Positions 44,458-56,039 of a stretch of DNA of 64,000 bases are shown here, piece after piece. The position numbers and the translations under genes were made by a program. Source of the stretch: Gordionus sp. m RMFG-2023 (lineage: Eukaryota; Nematomorpha; Gordioida; Chordodea; Parachordodidae). The notes beneath the pieces were generated by a model. That model did not search any database and had not been told where the DNA came from. It saw only the letters and a list, made by a program, of their open reading frames with translations. Position 1 is the stretch's first letter, and each line of letters begins with the position of its first letter. The DNA lies in NCBI RefSeq assembly GCF_954871325.1, contig NC_088775.1, positions 57,947,561-58,011,560 of the forward strand, in the 5' to 3' direction.

Positions 44458-46222
44458 ATGACTAGTGATATAAATTATAGAATACCGGTAGATAGTGAGG
44501 ATTCTCAATTGAGTGATTCGTCTGATGAAGAATATTTACCATGTGATACTGGTAAATTTAGTATTTCTTATGCTATAATAAATATTTTTAGGGGCAATTG
44601 AATCAGATTATTCGGATATTGAAAGCAATGACTCTGACTCAAGCCATCCTGATGATGAATTGTCAGGACGACGAAATATATGGAAATCCTCTTTAACTAA
44701 TGTCCCACGAGTAGCCCCAGATTGGAAAGGCAGTTTACCCTTCGCCAATAAAGTTAAAAATCCGATATACTACTTCAAATTTTTACTGGGAAATATACTT
44801 CCTACAATAGTTCAACAATCAAATCTATATTCTATTCAAAAAGATATAAGCAGACCCCTTAATTTATTGTTAGATGAATTAGAACAATTCATAGGTATTT
44901 TGTTCTATATGAGCATTATAAATCTACCAAGAGCTCGTTTATATTGGACGGCTAATACTAGAATCGCTAATGTAGCTAACATTATGTCAGTAAAAAGGTG
45001 GGAGTTCATAAAATCATGTTTTCACATAAATGACAACACGAAAGCATGTCCTTTTGGGACTGATGGGTATGATGCTCTTCATAAAATACGACCTATGCTG
45101 ACGATCACAACAAATATTTTAAAAGATATTACACTAGGAGAAAATCTATGCGTCGATGAGCAAGTTGTTCCTTTCAAGGGACAAAGTAAGATGAAACAAT
45201 ACAACCCCCAAAAGCCTAAAAAGTGGGGTTTTAAATTCTTTTTATTATGTGGAAATGATGGTATTGTTTATAATTATGAAATGTATATGGGGAAGATTCT
45301 CCAAGCCGAAGGTATGCCAGATATAGGAGCTTGTGGGAATTCAGTTCTGCGCATGGTTGTCGCAGTTCCATTGAATCAAAATTATAAGTTATACTTTGAC
45401 AATTGGTTCTCTAGCATAAACTTACTGGTTATATTAGCGCAAAGGGGAATACAATGTGTATCAACGGTTAGGGCAAATCGCCTCAAAAATTGTGTTTTGC
45501 CGACAGATCAAGAGATCAAAAAAAAAGGAAGAGGAAGTTTTGTTGAAAAAAAAACGGTGATCAATGGAGTAGAATTATCTGTAATCAAATGGTTTGACAA
45601 TCGTTCAGTTTATCTAATGAGCAGCTTTATAGGGGCCCACCCGATATCTGACGTGAAACGATTCGATAGAAAAAAAAAGGAAAGCATTAACGTAAAATGT
45701 CCAGCCATTGTTAAAAATTATAATAAAAACATGGGTGGAGTGGATCTTATAGATTCCCTACTAGCATTATATAGAATTCATATCAGGTCCCGAAAATGGT
45801 ATCACCGAGTAGCCTTTCATATATTTGACATGATGCTTGTTAATTCATGGCTATTGTACCGGAGAGATTGTAACCTGTTACAAATTCCCAGGAAAGAGCA
45901 GGAGTCGCTCCTAACTTTTAAAATATCAGTTGCAGAAGTATTGTGCAAAGGAAATAAAAGCATTAATTCAGTAACGGGTAATAAACGAATATCGGTGCAA
46001 TCGGAATATATAAAAAAGTGTAAAAAAGGTACAGCACAATGTTTACCAAATTCGGAAATTCGGAAAGACCAATTTGCACATTGGCCTAAGTATAATGACA
46101 AAAAGGTCAGGTGCAAATTACCAGGATGTAAGGGGATTACAAAAGTAGCTTGCGACAAATGCGGGGTATCATTATGTTTTACTCCAGCAAATAATTGTTT
46201 TACTATATTTCATAAAAACTGA
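44458..46222 (+). CDS. piggyBac transposase, two exons, open
   Basis: ATG 44458 begins MTSDINYRIPVDSEDSQLSD, an acidic head typical of piggyBac. At 44552-44591 a 40-nt intron (GTAAATTTAG...TATTTTTAG) can be removed in phase; exon 2 then runs open to 46222, giving about 574 residues, the normal length. The core shows NLCVDEQVVPFKG (first Asp), YFDNWFSSINLL (second), IKWFDNRSVYL (third) and MGGVDLIDS (fourth acidic site). The C-terminus has a Cys-rich finger (CKLPGCKGITKVACDKCGVSLC). Reading through the intron would end the frame, so splicing is needed. All key Asp residues are present; the left terminal repeat is worn. Confidence 0.9.
44552..44591 (+). other. 40-nt intron in the piggyBac transposase
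   Basis: GT...AG, A+T-rich; joins G(GT..AG)GG in phase 1 and links the acidic N-terminus to the SDYSDIESNDSDSSHPDDE stretch that piggyBac proteins share. Confidence 0.75.
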
Positions 46223-46499
46223 TTTTTTTGCATTTGTATATCATTTTTATACATTATATAATTTACATTATTAAAATAAAAATATTTTACCCTTATATGT
46301 GCGTTGTGTATTCTAGTTAACATACTGCAAAAAACTTAGAAATATTTAAAAAATTCGGGAAAAAATATCGTTTCCTTCTTTAGATATATATAGAGAGTAA
46401 AAAAATAATGAGTATTATAAATATTTCGCTTTAATTGATATAGCGTGCAATAGAGGGTTAAGCACAAAATTTGGATCCAGATTTTGTTTTAATATTTAT

Positions 46500-46625
46500 T
46501 TAAAAAATTTTTTCAAATCTAGGGAATGGGAAATCGTTATTAGAGCTATTAAGTACATTTTCTTCCATTGAATCTTCCATGTCTGAATCACTTTCAAGAA
46601 TTTGGATATCCATGGGCGATGCCAT
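46500..46625 (-). pseudogene. hAT-1 transposase, N-terminal start
   Basis: ATG at 46625 (reverse strand), reading MASPMDIQILESDSDMEDSM and ending after 41 codons. It lies just inside the right hAT-1 end, where an N-terminus belongs; probably followed by an intron before the piggyBac insertion. Confidence 0.5.
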
Positions 46626-46882
46626 TTTAGATTATTAACACAGATTGAAAATATAAATTAAAAATTGAAAATATATTTAAATTTCCAAATTAAATAATAA
46701 ATTATAAAAATTATAATTAATTATGATATTATATTTAAATTTTCATGTTTATACTTACATTCATTATATTTTTTAAAAGTAGCGCGCTAAAAAATTAAAT
46801 AATTTTAAAAAAAGTAGCAGCTATTAGCTATAGCTACCAAAAAAGATAGCGCGCTAAGTAGCGAGCTACTTTAACAACTCTG

Positions 46883-48029
46883 ATATATTAGTATGAAAAA
46901 ATATCTTGTAAAAAGTTTTTAACAACAAAGGAATGTCTGAAACACAAAATTTTTATACTTTTTTCACCTAGAAGAAAATAAAATTAAAGTCAGAATTTAT
47001 TCAAATTCTTCAGGTGATTTAATATGATATATTTTAAAATTTTTTATATATTATATTAAAGTTTTTGATTGTATTACATGCAATTATAGAAATTATTTAG
47101 TCAAATAAAGTTATAAATATGTTTAGAATATCCTACCACGTAATTTCGTGTGAAAATTAACCAATTGTTAAATAATCTACATCACCCCCCCCCCCCCCCC
47201 CCCACTCACTTTTCAGATAATTTTTTTAAATAATAAAGTAAGGGCCTTTCATTTAGACTTAATTTTAAAATAAATTATTACGTAAGTATATTTTAAATTA
47301 AATATGATGATATTTATGTTAAAATTGATCAATTTTAGGCACATAAATAAAGAGAACGAAAACGGACCGGACCTATGGATGGACCGATCTTTTTTTGGAA
47401 ACCATAGTCCCTACCGGTCGTTTATTAATATTTAAGTTAGCTTGATTATATTTTTAAAATACCAAAAGAATAAAAAGACCAGTACGGAAAAATAATTCGA
47501 AAAAATACCTTTTTTTTTCTATATCCATTTCCAGTTTTGTACTTCCGGTTTTGGGTATTAATCGGGCTTCTATCACATTTATTTATATGTCATATTAAAG
47601 ATCCATTATTAGGTTATATATTAAAGTTTTAATTATTGTTCCACTTAATATATTCTTGAGATATTTGAAAGTTAATGAAGTGCACTATGTCAAAAATGAC
47701 CATTTTTCAACTCTTTAAACCCCTATGCTAGTAAGGGGTGTAAGGTAATAAAATTGCATTTTTTTAGGATACTAGCTAATAACCAGTCAAGAATGACGGG
47801 GTTGAGGGGTAATTAGTTAGTTTGTGTATATGCTACTAAATATGCTTTATATTAAAATTTAGGAGAAAATAGGTGAAATTGTTGCAATGTAACCCGTGAG
47901 CATTAAGGGTATTAGAAATATCAAAATTTAAATTTGTGATAAGAATCATATTAGGTAAAATTAAAAATAGAGATTATCGATATATAAAAAAAATTTAATA
48001 TCTTCATGAACTCGATTTCGAAATCATAA
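46883..48029. other. No gene; poly(C) tract and a fragment of element X
   Basis: 47185-47203 is a run of 19 C. Around 47360-47580 there are blocks such as ggaccggacctatggatggaccg and accggtcgttt of unknown origin. 47782-47800 repeats the end of element X (CAGTCAAGAATGACGGGG). Confidence 0.5.
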
Positions 48030-49417
48030 TTGCACATTTTCGCACAGCCCTTGGCAAAAAAAGTGCTTGATAGTTTGGAAGGAATGACCAAAAGGTTAGC
48101 AGCAAAAGATAGCCTTCAGTCTTCTTATGAGAAGCAGATATTAAATACTTTAGATTTATTTAATAAGTTAATTACACTGTTGTAAAAATGTAAAAATATT
48201 TTTAAACAAGGTTTCAAAGGCTAAATGGATTTCCGGAACATAAAGGTTTCACTATACCTCTTATGGAAAATATTTCCTCACCCTATTTTGGATATACTAA
48301 CACGTTTGAATTCAACATACCAAATGCTTGAAAGGGCAATAATGCTCAAACCCTATTTGACAACATATACCAATCATTTACAAAATACCAATGAAGAAAA
48401 TTATATTAGTGTCTTAGCCTGGAATAATATAGAAATGTACCGAGAATTTCTGGAACTATTTAATTTTGCTACAGAGATGGCCTTATGTGCTAATACTCCA
48501 CCAATTTCAACAATTATTCCTTTATATTCCAGTATTTTTGAGCATATGGAGAGTTATAATAATAATCCTAATGCTATTTTAAAGACAGCTTCTTTAGCTG
48601 CCTTAACAAAACTTAATAAATACTATAATTTTAATAAACATCTATTTATTATTTCAACAATGATTGACATAAGGTTTAAACTATCAAGTCACTTATTAAA
48701 GCATAATAATATAGAAACTCTTATTGGATGTCTAACCAATTAATATAATATTTATAAAATAAATAATTACAATTCAGCCGAACATACAAATGAAACACAA
48801 AATAACAAAAAATTGTCCTTTTATGACAAAATATATCAGGTTAAACCTAGTCATAATAATAATAACTTAGAAAAAGTAAATATGTGGATGAAGCCACAAT
48901 TTCCAATGATACAAATCCATTAGATTGGTGGAAATTAAATAAAAATAGATATCCAGTATTATCAAAAATTGCCAGAGATTATCTAGCAATTCCGGCCACC
49001 TCATCTAGCTCTGAAAGGGCTTTTTCAGAAGGACGGTATGTTATAACAGACCAACGTTGTTCACTAGATGAGTATACTATACAAGCTTGCCTCTGCCTAA
49101 AAAGTTGGATGCGCATGCAAGATTCTTCTTAAATACATAAAATTATTTTCTTATATTAAATGTATATCGCTCTACTATATTTTGTATAAATAGACAGTTA
49201 TGTTACATTTTTAGTTTACTTATTTTGCTATATTCTTTGTGCTAAATAAAACGTTTCAAAATCAATACGTTTATAATTGTTGATACAAAAAATTTTGATT
49301 ATACAAAAAATATATGATTAAAATAAAAATTTTTTATATTCACATTACCTAATTAATTCCTTGTTTAAAAAAAAAATTTGGATTCAGTAAAATTTTGAGA
49401 GTTGGTTCTTAGCCCTG
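48030..49417 (+). mobile_element. hAT-2 (ZBED/RICESLEEPER-like), decayed
   Basis: Transposase remains on the plus strand, ending in the hAT terminus GAGAGTTGGTTCTTAGCCCTG (49397-49417). The left end is not identified. A partner copy, more decayed, lies at 56040-56387 and 58263-58937. Confidence 0.7.
48225..49132 (+). pseudogene. hAT-2 transposase, C-terminal two thirds
   Basis: First open piece 48225-48743 (RLNSTYQMLERAI, MIDIRFKLSSHLL: the family's 'TRWNST..ML.R' and 'LDPRFK' blocks). After a break of about 140 bp, 48884-49132 reads DWWKLNKNRYPVLSKIARDY, IPATSSSSERAFSEGRYVIT, the hAT dimerisation segment, nearly perfect. Upstream, 48040-48180 gives LAKKVLDSLEGMTKRL in the same family. Two or three stops and frameshifts. 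The catalytic N-terminal region is not found. Confidence 0.85.
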
Positions 49418-49519
49418 TTTTTATGGTAATGCTTCATGATTTCCATGTTTATTTAAAACTAGAAATTAAGTGTTTAATAATCACTATTTCTATTCTTTTA
49501 ATTAGTAATTTTAATTTAA

Positions 49520-49690
49520 ACCAATACCAATATAAACCAATAGTTACCAATATAAATCAATAGTTACCAATATAAACCAGTAGCAATACCAATACAAGAA
49601 ATAGAAAATATTGTTTAAACCAATACCAATATTTTAGACCCAATACCAATACAAAATTTTGTTTATATTGAGTTTTTAATATTGGTTCCC
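49520..49690. repeat. Short-period repeats (accaatataaaccaatag)
   Basis: About eight imperfect copies of accaata(ta)aacca, ending in GGTTCCCAGCCCTAG, another hAT-like terminus. Confidence 0.75.
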
Positions 49691-49735
49691 AGCCCTAGTT
49701 ACAGTTATATTTCAAAAGTAACTAGTTACATAATG

Positions 49736-49880
49736 TTAAAGATGAAAAAAAAGTTTTTTTTTATCCTCCTGTTTTATTATGGTTAAGATGAAAAAGTTTT
49801 TTAATCCCCCTCTTTTGTTTATGTTAAAGATAAATAAAGTTTTTTTTAATACCCCTCCTTTGTTTACAATAAAATGAAAG
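49736..49880 (+). repeat. Three tandem units of about 50 bp
   Basis: Unit: gttaaagatgaaaaaagtttttttta.cc.cctcttttgttta. Purine-rich then pyrimidine-rich within each unit, like 41560-41950. Confidence 0.8.
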
Positions 49881-49944
49881 TTATATAAAAAGGTTTCTCT
49901 TTTTGGTCCTTTGTTTTAAGTTAAACACAGTGAAAATAAAACAT

Positions 49945-50085
49945 ATGGCTTTTGTGTTTTCTCTCACTACTGGATTTCTTACTTTAGGAGTCCTCAGTAA
50001 GGTGATCCGAAAATATGAGTTAGACCGTTGGGTCCGGGAGACCACCCTGCATCCCAAGGTATATTTTGAGTTTCGGGAAGTTTAG
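49945..50085 (+). CDS. Small open frame with a hydrophobic N-terminus, doubtful
   Basis: 46 codons from ATG 49945: MAFVFSLTTGFLTLGVLSKV, then a charged part (KYELDRWVRE). G+C is clearly higher than around it, and CCCAAG/GTATAT at about 50057 is a good splice-donor shape, so it may be an exon of a small membrane protein gene. No family recognised; could be chance. Confidence 0.22.
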   Translation: MAFVFSLTTGFLTLGVLSKVIRKYELDRWVRETTLHPKVYFEFREV

Positions 50086-50544
50086 GGGGGTAGGTTTTAT
50101 CCCCAATTATGTACGATAAAACTAACACAACTCGGTTCCACAAAAACGTTCTTTTTTTTACTTTGCGCCAATTTAATTTTAATTTATAATTGCGCCTTTT
50201 ATTTTCCCTATAAAAGGGACGAATTTTTTATAGTTTACATATACTTTATTTTTCTTCTGTAAATTAATGTTGAATTCTTTATAGTTTAGATATATTATAT
50301 TTTTCTTGTAAAAAAAATTTCTTGATATTAAGGAAACAATAAATTAAACAATAATGTTTACGACTCGTTCTCAAAACACTTCACATAATAAGTTACTTTA
50401 TACATCATTCATAAACACTTATTTATTTACTGAATATAAAAAAAATAGGATATAATAATTATAATCAATTATTTGAAAAAATATACAATTTATTTATAAA
50501 AAAAATAATTAAACCGAAAAAAAAATACGGAAAATAAAATATAT

Positions 50545-50860
50545 TTATTAGAGACCTGCAGGCCCGGCCCTAAGCCCGGTCCGGGTACACAGGCTGAGAC
50601 GTATTTTAATTTTTTTTTAAATTTAGGCTTTATTAGAGACCTGCAGGCCCGGCCTTAAGCCCGGTCCGGGTACACAGGCTGAGACGTATTTTAATTTTTT
50701 TAAAAATATACTCAGGCTGGGCCTGAAATTTTTTAAAAAATATCTAGGCCAGGCCGTATAGTTTAAAACCAAATATTTGAAATCGCTATTATTATCTATA
50801 AAAATCAAAAATAAATATAATATATTTATAAAAAATCCGGGCCGGGTCTAAAATTTTTTA
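50545..50860. mobile_element. MITE family B relative, with duplicated end
   Basis: AGAGACCTGCAGGCCCGGCC occurs at 50550 and again at 50635 as part of an 85-bp tandem duplication. A weak inverted ATCCGGGCCGGGTCTAA stands at about 50836. G+C-rich ends match MITE family B (53131-53975). Truncated or rearranged. Confidence 0.6.
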
Positions 50861-51399
50861 TTATTAGTAAGTAATGATTACTAATTTAGTAGTTTATTCA
50901 AAAAATATTTAATTTTTAAATAATTTATGTCTTTGTCGTTCCGTATATTAAGTTCTATGATCTAATTTAGTAAAATTAAAAAAAAAAATACATTTATAGG
51001 TAATTCCATAAATATTACCAGCAACTTGAGGGCAAAAAATATGGAATATATTTTGCTAAATAGGTAAAGAAATATAATATTAAAAAACAGGTTTATTAAA
51101 GCAATATAACAATTTAAGAAAAGAAAATTTATTTGGACGGGAAATTATATTATTATTGCATATCCTTTGTGAACACAATCAGACATTTAAACAAAATTTT
51201 AAATTAATAAATTTAAAAACAAAATATTTTCCTTGAATCGGACTGCTTGTAGTTTACAAAACTAGCTTTACCCACCTAGGTTCACCCATTGGAGGAAAGT
51301 GCTATATTTCATTTCAGAAATGAATTTCTTGTCAAATTCAATAGAATGAAAAATATTTTAAAACAATTTATTCAAATATTTTTTATTCATTCCTAAAAT

Positions 51400-52490
51400 T
51401 TTACATGCCTCTCGTTCATCAACGATTTTTATGTCCCTTGAAATATTACTTTGAGGTTCATTATAAAAAATACTCTCGAATCTATTTTAAATATCAAATT
51501 CTCTTCACTCTTCAGTATGCAAGCTGCCCTTCCACCAAAGCTAGGTGGTATAGGTATCCATTCCCCCATATCTTTAAGCATTTTAGCTTTTTTATCCTCA
51601 GTTGCTAAATTTCCATACACAATTGGAGACTTGGATATTATCGAATCCACATCATATGGCAACATTAAACCTCTGGAGCAAAGATTCTCCAAGTCGCTCA
51701 TATCCAAATTTAAGACAAAGAGACTGGAATTTACCATTGATACAGCATTGCGTTGAATACTACTTACACTTCAAAGCTGTTCATAGAAAATCTCCATCGC
51801 TCTTTCTCCCCTAAATCACAACCCCGAGTATACAGAATGACAACAATACGACTCTTTTGCTAGATCAAATAATTCCAGCCTCAGCCATATACCCTGGCTA
51901 CGAATAGTTAGAAACTATACCTAGTTCTAATTTAGGCTTGTTTATTAACCAACAAAGAACTTAAAATAGCTATAGGTCTTCGTTTTGTGAAATCGTAACG
52001 CTTATATCATGTGTCCCTTATGAAACTCATATCGATAGCCTTAGATCCCCCCCCCTCCCCATACTGTCGTTTTTCAAAAGGCAAATTATCCAGGCACTAT
52101 GCCATCTATTCGATATCAATAGAATCTTGAAATCTGCAAATATTCTTTCTATACTAGAACCCTCTGATACTCCTCGCTTGGGATTATACATGTGTAGATC
52201 GTTTTACCAGATCTTTTTATTTCAACTCTATCACAAAGCTGAAAATACAAAAACAAATAAATATAACCACCTTAATAATCTTTTGTTCGTTCAGGTAGTC
52301 TCAGACACCTGTGGATCATTTGGACCCTAAGCCCTAAAATTATTCAAAACAATAGGGCAAAGGTTACGTTTAATCACAGATGATCCAAAAAGGCTTCTAC
52401 CTGCGACAAAGATTATCAATCAAAATTTGTCGATCCAAATGTATATCTATACATGGGTCATTAAGCCCCGCCGACCAAACCTAAATACAT
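51400..52490 (+). mobile_element. LINE fragment, RPDG family (copy R4)
   Basis: Starts in the region after the RT YADD box: NIKFSSLFSMQAALPPKLGG, then IGIHSPISLSILAFLSSV. It continues in broken frames through the zinc/RPDG region to a SDTCGSFGP...ALKLFKTIG-type terminus near 52340. The second half, reversed, matches 105-840. About five frame breaks. Dead, 5'-truncated. Confidence 0.7.
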
Positions 52491-52624
52491 TATTTTATTT
52501 CTCTTCTTTTAATTATATACTTACACAGAATATAGATATAGTATAATAATTTTAATGAATAGTTAGTTATATTATTTTTAAAGAAAACATATTAAAAATA
52601 AAATGGAATAAATTATTTAGATTT

Positions 52625-52786
52625 ATACATATATATTTTTAAAAGTAACTAGTTACTTTTGACAGTTACATTTTAAAAAATATACTAGTTACAGTTACTA
52701 GTTACAATTTTTAAAATATAACTAGTTACAGTTATTTTTTAGCAAAAATGTAACTTACTTGTAACAAGTTACTTTAACAACACTAG
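52625..52786. repeat. hAT-like end with gtaactagttac repeats
   Basis: Several copies of (a)gtaactagttac(t/a) close in GTTACTTTAACAACACTAG, whose reverse complement (CTAGTGTTGTTAAAG) is the terminus shared by MITE family A. A matching inverted block (CTAGTTACAG...AGTAACTAGTTAC) stands at 49695-49735, so the two may be the ends of one older element. Confidence 0.5.
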
Positions 52787-52840
52787 TTGTAAGTATGGAG
52801 GGGATATTTGGTTAAAGTTTTTACCTATATAAATTCATCA

Positions 52841-52855
52841 CCCCCCCCCCCCCCC
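52841..52855 (+). repeat. Poly(C) tract, 15 nt
   Basis: Context attcatcaC(15)accc; 47185-47203 has the similar context acatcaC(19)actc. Confidence 0.95.
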
Positions 52856-53130
52856 ACCCCTCATCCAACATAAATTTTTAAAATGTGCTTTATTTCATTA
52901 AAAGTAATTTTGAACAAATATTTTTTGAAAAATTAGAAATTTTTCCAATCAAGGAAAAAAATAATAAAAGCTCTATTTTCTCAAATTATTTTTAAAAATC
53001 AGAAGATTTTGCTAAGTAATTTTTTTAAAATTTTGTCAGAGTTATTTTATTATTAATACACAGAATAATGATTAATTTGAAAACTCAAAAAAACATGCTT
53101 ACACTTAAATTAAATAAATAGTAAATATAT

Positions 53131-53975
53131 CAGAGACCTTCAGAGGTGCCATTTATACGGCCCGGCCTGGATATTTAAAAAAAAAATTTTTTTAGGCCAG
53201 ACTCAGAATTTTTTAAAATTATATTCGGCCTGGTATATACAAAAAATTCACCTATTTGATATTTTATCATATTTTTCAGCGAGTATTATCATTTAATAAG
53301 CAAGCATATTAGCTAATGTTGTTAAATGGCTCGTTTTGAGCCTATTTTTAAGAACAAAAATATTGACTAAGCCTCGAAATTTCGATACTATATGTCTAGA
53401 CCTTTGCTCCTTCTATGAGCAAAATTTTCAGGCTTGTGTAATATTTTTCTGGATCAAAAACTTAGTTAGCCGTTTTTAAAAATCGGCTCAAAACAAGCCG
53501 TTTAACAACACCAATTTTATTTTTTTTTATTCTAAACAGATATTTAGTATATTACAAATTGATACTATAAAAAATTTGTGTAAATAATTTGAGAATATAC
53601 TATATTAATTGTTATAAAAAAAATAAAACTGATATTTTAAATATTATATAATAATGTATTTAATCCTTTGCGTATTTATTCCATGGCAGGAAAACTATAA
53701 TTATATTATCTAATAGATACTATGAGTGTTAGCTAGTGTCAACCTTCACTCAACATTATATTAATCATAACTATATATAATCATTATAACTATACCATAT
53801 CTAATTGACATATAATAATTCATGTTGTATAAAAATTTATAAAAAATTTTACGACCCGGGTATTTAAAAAAAAATTTTCAGAACCGGCCCGGGTTTTTAA
53901 AAAAAAATTTTCAGGTCCGGCCCGGCCCGGGTATATTCTAAAAATTTAAAATACGGCCCGGCCTGCAGGTCTCTG
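53131..53975. mobile_element. MITE family B, copy 2, with perfect 8-bp duplication
   Basis: Ends CAGAGACCTTCAG...ACGGCCCGGCCTGG and (inverted) CAGAGACCTGCAGGCCGGGCCGT. Flanked by AAATATAT at 53123-53130 and 53976-53983, an 8-bp duplication as made by hAT elements. Contains MITE A copy 2. Confidence 0.85.
53313..53515. mobile_element. MITE family A, copy 2, inside MITE B
   Basis: GTTGTTAAATGGCTCGTTTTGAGCC at the left and GGCTCAAAACAAGCCGTTTAACAAC at the right; inner sequence collinear with 36901-37112. Confidence 0.85.
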
Positions 53976-54116
53976 AAATATATAATATTTTCTAAGAAAT
54001 TCAATTCTGAGAAAAAAAATTAAAATTTTTAGAAAAATTATTTTTTAGGAATTCAGTAAAAATTAAGTAGTTTAATTCTGAGTAATTAAGGGAAAAATAA
54101 TAATATATGCTGTAGC

Positions 54117-55438
54117 CGGTTCAGTTCGTTCCGATTTTTAGTCTAAATATTTATAATGGTTTTGTTCCATTTTAACGGGTCTTTTAGCTTTGTTCCGTTT
54201 TTTATAAATTTGATTTAAAAAAAATTAATCCAATACCACCATATATATTAATTTTAGAGAAAAATCTTTTTATAATTTCTTATTTAATTTAACCATGATA
54301 ATCTAATAAATAGATATTTTTATTAAACTTAGTAAATATAAATTAGACAAATTAATTATTTTTATTTCATAAATAAATAAGATAAAAACAAACATGCGTA
54401 AATAAATACAATGATGAATAAAATAACGCATAAATATAATAAAATGTATACTAACGGATAACTAAAATATTTTCTAATATTTCAGGATTTAATTTAATTC
54501 TCTGCGCAGAGAGTATAAACTTAAGGCTAGAAAATGCTCTTTCTACGGATACCTGCGTAGCTGGAACTGCTAGCACAGTTATAGCTAACATAAATTCTGG
54601 CATACTATTATTTACATTTTCCCAATAATTCAAAAGATTAGTATCTTTTTCTAATCTCTCTATATTTTCAAATGACCGAGTTATATATTCTATTTTTATA
54701 CATTTATTATAATTTTATATGCCCTGAGAATTATTCTTTAAGACTTTCATGCGAAATCTTCAAAATCATCATCTAAATTATCTTTCGAATGCGAACACGT
54801 AGACATAGTATTTAGAATTTCAATATTCTGATTATTAAGACTGTATCAAGTTCCAAGTTTTACAAAGATGTTTTCTGGCGATCTCTCTTTCTTCAAATGT
54901 TAAAAATATTATTTTAATAATAAATAATATATAATGACTTAAATGAATATTAGAATTCTGAATTTAAAAAAAACAATATGATTATAAATAAAAAATTATT
55001 ATATCATTATGACCATTTTATTTATTGTCATTTAAATTCTATTATTTAAGTTTTTATAATGAGATAAAAAATAAACTATATAATATAAAAATGAATGTAA
55101 ATAATACTGATTTCTATTAGATTTTAGTTATTAATAGTAGAATTATTTAATTTTTTCCTAAATAATTAGCAAGTATTATTATAAAAGCTTATTAATAACT
55201 TATATATAAAGAAATCACCAATTTAAAAAATGCCCCCAAGGAAAATTAAAATTTCAAATTTAGGTTAATAATTTAAAATTAATTATTTTTTAAAACCGAT
55301 TTGAACCGGTTCAAAATATTTATAACGGTTCGGTTCGCTCTTTTTATATTTTCTTTATAACGGTTCGGTTAAGGTTACGGTTCAGAAAATCATAACGGTT
55401 CATTCCGGTTTGGCCGTTCGGTTCGGTTCGAAACCCTG
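54117..55438 (-). mobile_element. hAT-3, non-autonomous remnant
   Basis: Flanked by a perfect 8-bp duplication GCTGTAGC (54109-54116 and 55439-55446). Right end (inverted) CAGGGTTTCGAACCGAACCG; left end CGGTTCAGTTCGTTCC, apparently lacking the first few bases. Inside, the minus strand keeps a hAT transposase C-terminus. Most of the transposase is gone. Confidence 0.85.
54451..54633 (-). pseudogene. hAT-3 transposase, C-terminal piece
   Basis: 60 codons: TVLAVPATQVSVERAFSSLK then FILSAQRIKLNPEILENILV, the hAT dimerisation segment. The rest is truncated or too diverged. Confidence 0.8.
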
Positions 55439-55446
55439 GCTGTAGC

Positions 55447-56039
55447 ACTAACCTAAGTTAAACATTACTAATTGGCTTAAACTATAATTAATGTATGAAA
55501 AGTTTGGCAAACTTGCGTCTCAATATTAGATTCAGATTCCTATTAAATTTTGAACTAATATTTTATCCTTATTTCACTTAGATGAAGGCAGTCTAATAGC
55601 TTATAACTTTTGGTCACCGACTGGCAAAACCGATTGATGAATTCATTTTGATTTTTCTTTATAAGTTTAAAAAAGTATCTTCCCTACTTTTTTAAAAAAA
55701 TAACTTTACCAAGATGCAATTTTCTGCAAATTTTCCCAACCCTGACTACATATAATAAATGCAAAAAATGTATCTCCCTGATTTTGGAACCTAATCAACC
55801 CACCCAATATTGTATAAACAATGTAAAAAATATAAAATAAAACAGTATAAAAACTAATTCAATACACTCATTCTTTTAAATAAAGATAATAAAGCCATAA
55901 TAATTTAATTTTAACTTTTTATTAAGAATAACTTAGCCTTTAACAATGATTGAGTATGTAACTTTTAAAAATTTACTTGCATATTATAATCCAACATTAA
56001 CATTAGTATCAAGAAAAACACTAAAAAATTAAATTATGA
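55447..56039. other. No feature seen
   Basis: A+T-rich; a possible hAT-like end (aaccctga) at about 55738 without a partner. Confidence 0.4.

Larger units (their letters stand above)
44072..46461 (+). mobile_element. piggyBac element 1, inserted in hAT-1
   Basis: Right end TATAGCGTGCAATAGAGGGTTAA gives the terminal repeat TTAACCCTCTATTG..., shared with piggyBac 2 at 60721. The left end is worn: CTAACGCGCATTGTATATTC in place of TTAACCCTCTATTGTATAC. TTAA at 46458-46461 is the expected piggyBac target. A subterminal GTGCGTTGTGTATTC occurs near the right end. Carries an open transposase gene. Confidence 0.75.
43051..46882 (-). mobile_element. hAT-1, interrupted by a piggyBac
   Basis: Ends CAGAGTTGTTAAACGC (left) and ...TTTAACAACTCTG (right), a perfect terminal match of 13 bp. 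Subterminal GTAGCGCGCTAC palindromic motifs are repeated three times at the left and, in weaker form, at the right. The transposase runs on the minus strand: N-terminal piece at 46500-46625, C-terminal piece at 43330-43480 ending in the hAT dimerisation motif. The piggyBac at about 44072-46461 lies between. A flanking 8-bp duplication is not evident (GAATATGT against ATATATTA), so the target sites have drifted. Confidence 0.8.

Noticed and set aside
34947-49417. Single giant hAT from the 34.9-kb end to the 49.4-kb end
   Set aside because: The ends match (CAGGGCTGAGAACC), but the flanks agree at only six of eight bases and the interval holds many unrelated elements.
53131-53975. CpG island or promoter
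   Set aside because: The G+C-rich patches are just the inverted ends of a MITE with an 8-bp duplication.
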